Shown in pieces: positions 55,466-64,000 of a stretch of DNA of 64,000 bases; within the stretch, counting starts at the first letter, position 1; every line of letters starts with the position of its first letter. The stretch spans positions 23,795,578-23,859,577 of the forward strand of contig OX438744.1 of NCBI GenBank assembly GCA_949316235.1, in the 5' to 3' direction. The DNA comes from Oegoconia quadripuncta (taxonomy: Eukaryota > Arthropoda > Insecta > Lepidoptera > Autostichidae). A program made the translations under genes and the position numbers. The notes beneath the pieces are model-generated. The model did not search any database. It had not been told where the DNA came from and worked only from the letters and a program-made list of their open reading frames with translations.

Positions 55466-55740
55466 CAATGAGAAGCACTCATCACGCAGTCGCATTCGAT
55501 ATTCGTGTTCGATGGGTGACCACTAGTGGCATTTTAATAGGAGTGTTTCAGTGCTTTGGAGGGCAGGTTACATATGTAGTCGGCCCCGGTTGTTATCAAT
55601 TGAAGGCAGTCGTTAAGCCAAGTCGGTACCTACAGGGGCGGCTTAACATTGACTGTCGGGGCCACTATTCTGACACAAATTCACCACCCGCACTGGGCTC
55701 GCGTGGTAGTTTATGGCCCATGTTGACAAGTATAGCAACA
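55466..55740 (+). mobile_element. 5S-rRNA-derived SINE-like element, copy 2
   Basis: The 5S-like part is reduced to 'cgatgggtgacc', but the body ('actagtggcattttaa', 'gtgctttggagggcaggtt', 'gtcgttaagccaagtcgg', 'ctgacacaaattcacc') aligns with 2195-2340. The two copies together define the element's body. Confidence 0.6.
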
Positions 55741-56527
55741 CTGTGGCAGCAGTAGATATATATAATAATATTGAACCGGCCGTTTATTATTCATACTAAA
55801 AAGTCCACTGTCGACCACAGTGAGAGGAGGTTGTGCAAGACTGATGGGGAATGATCTAACAAACGCCAGACATTTCAAGGAGGGTTCCATGCAGTGCAGC
55901 TCTGCTTTCATCAGCACAGTTTCCAATAATGCAATGGCCCGAGGTGTCAAAAATACGGGAGTAAATGGGTTGGTTGGTACTCTGCCGGAAACCATACGGC
56001 CAGCTAACTAACTTATTACTATCTACCTACATTACGTGACGTTAACAGCAGACCACAAAACGGCTACAAATAATTACTTATGTAATATTATTTATTACCT
56101 ACTTCCGATCAAGTCGGTGTGGCACATCGCACTGTGGCAAACACAGAGTTCTGTGGTCACTCAACTTACCACTTTACTATTAATTAGTAATTTCTTAACG
56201 AGTGCCACGTTACGTTACAATCGTTAAATGCTATTTAGCGGCAGGTTCTTTTGTTATAGAAAGGAAAGTTTGTTGTCGCCATTAAATTTAATAATAGTGA
56301 TAATGACAGACATAGTTGATGTGCCAAAACTAAGGTTGTTTACACCTGCAAGATCTATATGTCTTGTGTTCTGTTGCACTTTCCTAGCCTTGGTGTGAAC
56401 ATACCTATGTATCACGGATTATTAGTACTCAACTAATGGTCGGTAATGCGTGCGGGTGATGGGGTGGCAGGGGGAGCAATTGAATTTCATTTAATTTTAT
56501 GCAAAAAATATCAAGTAGCCATTTTTT

Positions 56528-56950
56528 GTTTAGGAAATCAAATCAATCAAATCAAAAAAATATTTATTTCGTAGGATAAAAATTATCACTTGAAAACGTC
56601 ACATTTTTTATCTTATTATTAAAGTTTTTGACATTATTGCTCATTCACAACGCTGATTCCCCAGAGAAGAACGAGCAAGAAACTCAAGGGTTGCTCTTTT
56701 AAATAAGTTTGGGTTACAATTATATTATATTGTATAATTAGACTGAATATCGCCGAGCGGTCTATGTCCATGCTTGCTTATCATCCAGATAGTCAGAAAT
56801 TTTATAATAGCCTCTGGTAAATAATGTCTTTTTTATGATGGTTTTGAATTTATTTAAAGGTTAATTTTAAATTTTGAATGTCCACGGGAACCTTATTATA
56901 AAAGCGTATACCGCGTTAGGAGAAATTCACAGTGGTAACTTTAATTTAAT
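56528..56950 (-). pseudogene. LINE reverse-transcriptase ORF C-terminus with TTTGATTTGATT tail
   Basis: The minus strand encodes RGIRFYNKVPVDIQNLK, then in a shifted frame KFKTIIKKTLFTRGYYKISD and YLDDKQAW before a stop. This is the conserved end of the RT ORF in jockey-like LINEs. The 3' tail is a short TTTGATTTGATT microsatellite at 56528-56550. At least one frameshift makes it non-functional. Confidence 0.75.
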
Positions 56951-57082
56951 ATTGTAGGTTTTATAACTAAATTCCTATAATAAACCTAGAGTAAGATAAA
57001 TTGTTAGAAAAGGTTTTTATTTTATTACTGATGGTTAATCTATTTTTCTACAAAAAATCAGATACTTCAAGATTATAGGAAG

Positions 57083-57179
57083 TGTTGAATAATGAGGTTT
57101 TATATTAAAAAGAATATTGTCTGTCAGTCAAAAATAAAGATATTAACCTGGCTATCTAATAGTTCCTTGTTTCTTTATA
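57083..57179 (+). repeat. 97-bp direct repeat, left copy
   Basis: It matches 57471-57567 except for one base ('aataaagat' against 'aataaaaat'). It begins 'tgttgaataatgaggtttta' and ends 'gttccttgtttctttata'. Confidence 0.9.
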
Positions 57180-57470
57180 TTGCCATCAGATATGTTGAAG
57201 CGTATTAAGCAATCATATATGGTAAAATAATGTCAAATATGTCACAGAGAGCTACAACCTCGCTCCATTCCTATCGTTACTTGCTGTGGTCGGGCCGTTA
57301 TTGCTCCAGATCGTTTTCGGAATTAGTTATGTATCAGTCAAGGGTAGGTTAGGTTTTATTAATTTTTATTCGAGTCTAATTTTGTTTTGTTTATTAACTG
57401 TTTTTTGTCGTGATTGATTGTTGTACTATAATCTATAATACATACAATGTTTCTTCCTTGTTGTGGAGGA

Positions 57471-57567
57471 TGTTGAATAATGAGGTTTTATATTAAAAAG
57501 AATATTGTCTGTCAGTCAAAAATAAAAATATTAACCTGGCTATCTAATAGTTCCTTGTTTCTTTATA
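57471..57567 (+). repeat. 97-bp direct repeat, right copy
   Basis: The unit spacing is 388 bp. The intervening 291 bp include 'gggtaggttaggtttt' and no coding frame. Confidence 0.9.
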
Positions 57568-58119
57568 GGAAGTTATACCACAAAAAGTACGTATTTCTAC
57601 TGGACTAAAATCTCAACACAATGGTATTTGAATTGAGATGCGCTAAAAGAGTAATCATCCTATGAGACAAAAGGGTCGCCCTTTTCAAGACGTGTGTGTA
57701 CCATATTACTTATTAGCAACTCTCGTCTCGTCCATTGATGACTTTGTGGTTTTCCGTATCTACCACTGATTGAGTCACACAATCGACCACATCAAATAGT
57801 CACTTGGCGGCTTCGTACTGGATGCTGTATATTTTTTAAGCGAGCACTGTAACGCAAATGGACTCAATCAAATAACAATAAAAACTCGTTTCGGAACTAA
57901 CGGTATGAATCTCGTCACATTGTCACTTGGTAATGAAATGTTACGATTGAAATGGTCCTTATTCTTGGTTGTATGAGCACAGTACCCTTTGCCTGTCCTA
58001 ACTTTACAAAAAAAAAAACATTTTCATAGATTACAGTCTCAGTCAACAGAGTATTCAGAGTACCCATTGTAGGTCTGTCCCCATAAAATAATATGTAGTT
58101 TAAAAAACTAAAAAAACCG

Positions 58120-58380
58120 GCTACATTTCCACCATCGATCTCCTGGCCCCATCATCAGATCGTTGACACCAAGTGACTCGTCAAAACGAATCAAATGAGC
58201 CCAAACTCGGGGGGTTTACTAGTAGCCACTGAAGAGTTTCACCATCCACCTCTTGGCTCCATCATCAGATCAGCTCCAAGATACCAAATTATAGTGTTGT
58301 CATCAGAATTACATATACATACAAATTTTCATTTCGATACGACAATTAGAAGTAGATTTAAATTAACTTTCAAGATTTGA
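58120..58380 (+). repeat. Dispersed repeat with two CCATCATCAGATC units
   Basis: 'ttccaccatcgatctcctgg' with 'ccccatcatcagatc', and later 'ttcaccatccacctcttgg' with 'ctccatcatcagatc', form two diverged tandem units about 105 bp apart. The motif is common in moth repeats. Confidence 0.45.
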
Positions 58381-58914
58381 TTACATTGTTGTGGAGCTAA
58401 TAAAAGCGTGAAATGCGAGCGATCATACAACACCGTCAAACACATAACGTCACATGACACATTGTTATTCGTCGGGGTTAAAAAAAGTCCATAAAGTTGT
58501 GCAGCTGACAGTCGCCAATATGAGATGAAAATGATGTAAAGGCAATATTTAGCGAAAGAAATTCTCGATAGTCGATGCAGACGGATTGTACGGTGTCTCT
58601 CGTTCAGTAGGTTAATCGAAGAAAGCTTTGTGGTCAGGTGTGGTGGTTTCCAATGGCTGACGACAGTGTGTTATCTAAATGGCTGAGGCCTACAGTTGTT
58701 CTAAATTATTATATAAAAAATAACAGGGTATTTTCCTAGAAACAAATTATCTTATGAGATACTTTTATATAGCTAAATACGTCACGACTGGCTGTCAATG
58801 GAACGCTCTTTGGAATTGTGTTTTTTTAAAGTGTCTGTTTTTTTCATACTTCAGTTTTGGCATTACACCATGCAAAGGCATTTTCGTCCGATCCGGCTCG
58901 AAGGACAGGAAAAG

Positions 58915-59145
58915 TTTTTTTTTGCACAACGGGTTAGTACTTGACCACAATCACATCTGATGTTAAGTGAAGATGAGGCCGAAGGTGGAAGCGTACTGAC
59001 CCGGAAATCCCATCTTATTTCGGAAACTGGCTATCTTATTTCTGACAACCGGAACACAACAATGCTATTAACATTGCTGTTTGACTAAGATAAGATGGTG
59101 GTAGCCAGCCAGGCGGACATTTGAAATGCCCTACCACCAACCAAA
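58915..59145 (-). mobile_element. SINE family A, copy without the tRNA-like head
   Basis: Antisense copy from the poly-T at the left to 'accaccaaccaa' at the right, 5' truncated. Confidence 0.8.
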
Positions 59146-59289
59146 AAGTGGTAAAATTTGTACCTAATGTTAAACAAAAGTGAAGTAGGAAAAATAGAGA
59201 CTTCCACTTTATAAAAAGAACGTATAGAATAACTATTGAAAATTTAGAAAACCCCCGAAACACTATGATACCATCTAAATACACCGAAG

Positions 59290-59452
59290 AACTTGTTAAA
59301 AGCTAAATATCTTCGAAACGGCTTGACCGATTTTCATAAAACATAACTAGATTTAATCTCAAATCGTACCAAGCATTACTGTTATATATCCGGACAAATA
59401 CATACAACGCCTTCAAGCGCATAACACCCATCGTTTTTCATTGGGGGTTAAA
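59290..59452 (-). repeat. Dispersed repeat N, antisense copy
   Basis: 'cgaaacggcttgaccgattt' and 'gcgcataacacccatcgttt' are the complement of the marks seen at 34412 and 60640. Confidence 0.5.
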
Positions 59453-60460
59453 AATACAAGGCCAGAGAGAAGACCGCACCAACAACTATTTAATAATTTA
59501 AAGAGATAGGATAAGTTTTTTAATAAGTAACTCAATAATAGGGAAAAACAGATGCTTATAATGTTTTTGTGTGTTGTGTCTGGTATAACATTGTTTTTCA
59601 GAAATATTTTCATATTGTTACTATTATGAATATCATTCGGTACAATGCTGTATGAGTTTGACTTTCGGTTTGTCTATCAATTAATTTTTCGAATAAGTCT
59701 TACTTAGGAGAATACTGTATCATGTTCGAATCTATGTCGTTTTTTCCTACCTATTCTATAGTAAATTAAATTTTTTGAATCAAAATTATTCAATCAAGCA
59801 TTTACAATGCTTGCTTAATTAACACCGCGGTCCTTCGCCTTCTCATTAAAAAAAACATCTTCAATTAATCAGTTCTCGAACATTTGAAGTTTGCTGCCAA
59901 ATTAATGAGTATACGAATTTCGTGGAACTCTTCTCTGATGAAATAATTAACAATTATAACCTACACAACTGGCTGGCACATTAAAATACTTTAAAACAAA
60001 CTATTAATGTGCTACGTAGCGCTCAAGTATTAGGGGCATGCGATAACTAACTTACACGACCATTAGATAAGTATGCAATTACGGTTTAGGGAATTCATTG
60101 CCTTTGCCTGTCAGTGTTAGACGAAGCGAATAGGCTGCGACAGTGTTGTACAAAATATTAAAAAAAAAAACAAAGTTTTAGATTGTTAATTAGGAAATCT
60201 CCGGTCAGTTCTAGATTGTGTACAAATTGCGACAGTGTATAATAATAAATATTATTAATAAACAAAAATTACGAAAAGCATTAACGTTAGTTCAGAAATT
60301 ACCCAAGTGGTGTGTTGGCGCGAATTTATTCAAAGCGGACGTTCAGAAATTACGCGCGTCCGGCGAGTTTCAAAATCGTGTGATGAGGTTCATCCACACT
60401 GCGTTCTGTTTGTGCTGCGCGCAGTTGTTTTCCTTTGTGGTGGTGTAAACAGTGGCGACA

Positions 60461-60550
60461 ATGATTTGTGATACGGTTCGTCTGAAAATGTGCGAGAAAA
60501 TGGTGAACTGCAAGGGAATGGCACTAGTGAAGTCCTATATTGAGGCTATG
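60461..60550 (+). CDS. Candidate alternative first coding exon
   Basis: From an ATG in good insect context (gcgacaATGA), 30 codons (MICDTVRLKMCEK... ending SYIEAM) run to a donor ctatg|gtaaga in phase 0. The exon at 51935-52173 also ends in phase 0, so this segment could splice in frame to the same next exon and replace the N-terminus. The preceding 350 bp hold an arthropod initiator-like TCAGT (60205-60209) and a CG-rich 'cgcgcgtccggcg', and match no repeat here. The frame continues only ten codons past the donor. It could equally be the start of a separate downstream gene or a chance ORF. I do not recognise the peptide. Confidence 0.35.
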
Positions 60551-60639
60551 GTAAGACAGCGAAATAATGTAGAATTTTAATCCTCGAATGGTTTAGGCTG
60601 ATCGCATCTACCAAAGCCTTAAATAATTAAAAAAAAAAT

Positions 60640-60790
60640 AATCCTCGACGACAAAAGACGGGTGTTTGACGGCGTTGTGAATGTGTCCAGTATTTGTCCG
60701 ACAGTGGAGACTAAAACGAGAAAGGTTATTAAGCCATGTTTGAGGAAAATCGGTTAAGCCGTTTCGAAGATAACTTTTAACACTTTCCGG
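60640..60790 (+). repeat. Dispersed repeat N, copy 3
   Basis: 'gacgacaaaagacgggtgtt' and 'aaaatcggttaagccgtttc' match 34412-34612. Confidence 0.5.
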
Positions 60791-61155
60791 GACACATCAC
60801 GCCTCTAGATGTAAGTAGTAACAATAAAACTTCTTTTGTGTCTGGGGATGTGTCCCGGAACGCGTTAACACTCTTGTTTGGTGCTTATCGGTAGTAACCT
60901 ACCATTTATTAGTTGATATTGTGACATTGACAGAAATGATTGCTGATGAGTTTTTTTTTGATACACTGCTAGCTGTTGTAGGTATATTGATTGGTGTATA
61001 ACTCCTTTGTGAAATTCCAAAAATTATTCTTATTCTTTTAAATTTTTGTTTTAGCTTGTTTCCTAGCTTAGCTTATTTCAGAATTTTCACAAATCTAAAT
61101 TTTTCCAATGCTGTTTTAATAAATTCGATTATTGTTAGTTTACTGGCAAGTATTA

Positions 61156-61539
61156 GACCCGTATTAATAAATCAATCTCAATAGAACTCTTGAGCCTGTA
61201 TCAAGCGAGATGCGTCTTAAGCAGTTGACGCTATCTCAAGCTCCGCGCTAATTTATAAATCAATCTTGAGGTTTACTCAGCTGAGATCACTTCTCAAGTA
61301 TTCGCCTCAGCGGCGAATGAATGATAGTCTTGAGTTTCATTTATTAATACGCGCACCTTTCAAGTGAGTACTGCTTGAGTACTTTTCAGGTCTCAAGTAA
61401 GGTTTATTAATCAACACGTTACTTGAGACCGGTCACAAGACTGTTCTCTTCTGACTGATCTTGAGAATAAGTGCATATTGTATTGCCTACATGAATAAAT
61501 GATTTTCATTTCATTTCTTTTGGTTTATTAATACGGGCC
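61156..61539. mobile_element. PIF/Harbinger-like MITE family J, copy 2
   Basis: Same terminal repeat and interior as 50665-50981, flanked by TTA (61153-61155 and 61540-61542). About 50 bp near the right end ('catgaataaatgattttcat') are absent from copy 1 and look like a small secondary insertion. Confidence 0.75.
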
Positions 61540-62287
61540 TTAGTCATTGAATTGAGAGTTGCCATTTAATAATTGAACTGCCAAAAATTGGCAAAACAAC
61601 AGACTAGTAAGGTTGAACTATCTCCGGGGTGCATCACTAAACTGAGGTAGTGAGGTGAGACCACCGTCGTGATAAGCCCTATCAAAAAACAAAGAAATCG
61701 TCAAAATCGGGTAACAAGTGACGAAAGTATGGGTGAATACATGAAAAAAACATACATCCAGATGAGCATAGTACCTCTTTGGGAGTCTATTAAAAAAGGA
61801 ACCACCATTCAACTGACAGATAGCCGATCTGTAATTCCAATGATGCTGAAAATAAATTAAAATACCATGAAATTGGATCACGTCACGTTCAGGAAATCCA
61901 AATCCTAAAAAATTCTGAAAAGTTCATTTCCTTATTTGTTCCGACCGAGAATTGAACAGCCTTTACTGGCCAGCCGAGGTACACAACTATGCCACGGAAG
62001 TCATCTAATGGGGCCACATGGGGTGGAGATTACTTTCCACAGGTGGATTCCATGGGCTGAAAGCCATAAAAAATTAATGACTCGATGAGTAACCTTAATT
62101 CACCCACAATTTTTGTTCGCTTGACACCATTTCCAAATCTAAATGACCGCTGCTCCATTTTCCGCGCGGTGATCACACTGTGTCCGAATTCTGTCAGTTT
62201 GTCATACAATGACAAGCCGGATGAGCTATTGTCTCTTAGTATTTTGTAACAAAAATTGGGATATATTTGAATCATCGATGTAGGGCA

Positions 62288-62560
62288 CAATGGCAATGTC
62301 ATCGTCATCGTCATCCCACTGCAGGGATATAGGCCTTCCCTCATATATGAGAGAGTATTTGCCAATGCGGGTTGGGGACTTCACGTGCCTTTGAATTTTC
62401 ATTTCTCAGGCATGCAGCTTTGATCATGACGTTTTCCTTCACCGTTTAAGAGCAGTGTGATAAATGCACAAAAGTAATTAAATAAATTTTTGCAACTCAT
62501 TGGTACATGGCCGACAAGACACAAATTGGGAGACCGCCTCTTAACCACTGAGCCACCGAA
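62288..62560 (+). repeat. Dispersed repeat G, copy 2
   Basis: 'cactgcagggatataggcct', 'aatgcgggttggggacttc' and 'gtttaagagcagtgtgataa' align with 47463-47665. It extends further to 'cttaaccactgagccaccga'. Confidence 0.55.
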
Positions 62561-62648
62561 GGTGAGAAGACTGGCAATGTATTAGATAGTAATTCGAACG
62601 AATGAAGTCCTACAAGATCATACCCCTGCATGATTAAGGAGGTGTTAA

Positions 62649-62676
62649 CGGCCTCCGTGGCTCAATGTAAACGCCA
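62649..62676 (+). mobile_element. SINE family A, head fragment
   Basis: Only 'cggcctccgtggctcaatg' with 'taaacgcca' is present, the box-A part of the head. Confidence 0.5.
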
Positions 62677-62852
62677 TAGCAATTGAATTTAAAACTGTTC
62701 GAAGTCTTTTTTTTTTTTTAATCAGCTCTGCCTAAGGGCACACTGACAGGGTCGCTCTGAAGTGTTGTGACTGCGCGAGAGGAATTAAACCAATATTATC
62801 TTACGACAAATGTATATTTAACTGCTCATCAAGGCTTCGTATCAATAGATTA

Positions 62853-63264
62853 GGTCCTTACCTATAAATTGGCGCTTTGTATGAAGAATTTCGTTAAGAC
62901 TGTTTTCTCCATAAAAACATTTTTGATTTTTTTTGGGAACGGCAAATCTAAATTTAGCTAAACTTTGTGTGTATTATCGGATAACATTAAGTTAAGTATA
63001 GGCAGCGTTAATTTTTAAAAGTAACCGCTTTATAAAAGTTTCAGCGAATCTAAGAAATGATTATGGGAAGCACATGAAAAGAGCTCTGCTCAAATTGTTT
63101 TTTATTATGTGATATAGCCCAGAAATTAAAAAATATTTCACGTGAAACCTTGAAATAATATTCCATTTTCCAAATATAAAACAAATAAGCTTTGAAAATC
63201 GCAGGAATTGGTACATATGATTGACGAAGAAAAAAAACTCCAATTTCATAATAGGTAAAGACCC
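62853..63264 (-). mobile_element. MITE family P, uninterrupted full-length copy
   Basis: At 412 bp this is the reference copy: terminal 'ggtccttacctataaattgg' at left and the near complement of 'gggtctttacctat' at right. The 82-codon frame on the minus strand has no known domain and is not conserved in the other copies. Confidence 0.75.
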
Positions 63265-63508
63265 AATATTAATACTTAGAGACCTGAGAGGAGGGGGGGT
63301 GACAATCACACTACAGTTACATTACAGGTGTAGCGGCAGTCTAAAATAATATGTCACTAGCAAACTATATCTTTATTTATTTAGGTATTAACTAACTTCA
63401 TAATATTACTTTAAGAGAAGCCGACGTGGGTTCTGGCGGCAGAACCTCCTTAGCACTTCCAATATGTCGCTTTCCCGCTCAACTCAACCACTCACTCACA
63501 CCACACGC

Positions 63509-63748
63509 GACGACCTGTTTGGTGTAGTGGTTAGAAACTCTGCTGCTATACCAATAGGTCGCGGGTTCGAATCCCGCTAAGGGCATATGTTTGTATGATG
63601 AATGCAGACAAGTGTTCACGAGTTATGAATGTTTTTCATTTATATATGTATTTATTATAAAAAAAAATCAACCATCTGTTATCTATAATACAAGCCTAGT
63701 TGCTTAGTGTGGAACTAGATGGCGCTATGTGTATGTGCAAAGATATTT
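63509..63748 (+). mobile_element. SINE family C, full-length copy
   Basis: The best-preserved head: 'gacgacctgtttggtgtagt' and 'aggtcgcgggttcgaatccc', with the end 'gatggcgctatgtgtatg'. Confidence 0.85.
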
Positions 63749-63764
63749 ACACACGCAAACGAAA

Positions 63765-63875
63765 AACAAAATGACGTGCGGTCAATCGCGCGCGCTTTTT
63801 GTTTTGAGCGGATTTTTTTTGTGTCGACTGTCGAGTGCGAAATTTCTTACGGGTATTAAGTACTGTCGTTAGTAT
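63765..63875 (+). promoter_or_regulatory. CG-rich patch near the right edge
   Basis: 'gtgcggtcaatcgcgcgcgc' and 'gtcgactgtcgagtgcg' stand out from the AT background. It may belong to another promoter or an enhancer; nothing in the sequence decides this. Confidence 0.2.
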
Positions 63876-64000
63876 CCAGATATTTTTTTTTAGGTTTGGT
63901 TAGGTACCTGCCTGGTTGTCTGTGGGAGCTCGAGTCTCACAAAAGGCTATGTTACTAGTTAGTTACTAATTGCAATTTGGACGTCTAGGTTACAGGTTAT

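Larger units (their letters stand above)
52174..64000 (+). other. Downstream intron of the conu-like gene (open at the right edge)
   Basis: After the donor at 52174 I found no further exon continuing the ARHGAP18-like protein, so the next one lies beyond 64000 or is too short to recognise. The stretch contains repeats and one candidate alternative first exon (60461-60550). Confidence 0.55.

Noticed and set aside
58653..58739. Micro-ORF starting MADDSVLSKW as a second alternative first exon
   Set aside because: The start context is fair, but the possible donor (agg|gtattt) is weak and no promoter signal stands out.
63061..63309. 82-codon minus-strand frame as a MITE P protein
   Set aside because: The frame is not kept in the other MITE P copies and has no transposase motif.
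1..64000. CRISPR array, phage, plasmid or bacterial operon
   Set aside because: No regularly spaced repeats, no ribosome binding sites and no dense collinear genes; splice signals and retroposons show an animal nuclear genome.

Overview
The window looks like an AT-rich insect nuclear genome, most probably a butterfly or moth (Lepidoptera). This rests on tRNA-headed SINEs, the 3' ends of several non-LTR retrotransposon types familiar from Lepidoptera, and a mix of mariner, hAT, Harbinger-like and BEL/Pao debris. There is no operon structure, CRISPR array or prokaryotic feature. Nearly all of the 64 kb is intronic.

Host gene. Two plus-strand exons 49 kb apart form one reading frame. A first coding exon (ATG at 2539, splice donor after 2665) joins in phase to an exon at 51935-52173. 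The combined 122-residue N-terminus resembles the ARHGAP18/28/40 family of Rho GTPase-activating proteins (Drosophila conundrum). The RhoGAP catalytic domain must lie beyond the right edge. A 30-codon open segment at 60461-60550 ends at a good splice donor in phase 0, the same phase as the 51935-52173 exon, so it is a candidate alternative first coding exon.

Intron, 2.7-51.9 kb. From left to right it holds: an internally deleted hAT element that keeps a BED zinc-finger exon (3.6-4.9 kb); a BEL/Pao integrase tail and an RTE-type LINE tail (13.3-14.2 kb); a second internally deleted hAT with an 8-bp target duplication and the transposase C-terminus (14.3-14.9 kb); an interleaved palindrome (15.7 kb); many SINEs; a structurally complete mariner-like element with a 353-residue transposase and about 268-bp inverted repeats (23.0-25.2 kb); a large inverted duplication (26.5-27.5 kb); and several MITE families, some with SINEs nested inside.

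Downstream intron, 52.2-64 kb. It repeats the same families and adds LINE C-terminal remnants, a 5S-rRNA-derived element, foldback MITEs, a 97-bp direct duplication and the candidate alternative first exon.

The transposable elements are independent of the host gene. I found no clearly new multi-gene system. The most informative items are the long-inverted-repeat mariner, the two hAT deletion derivatives that keep opposite ends of a transposase, the nested insertions that record insertion order, the inverted duplication, and the possible alternative promoter. All family assignments come from reading the sequence and recalled motifs; no database search was possible.
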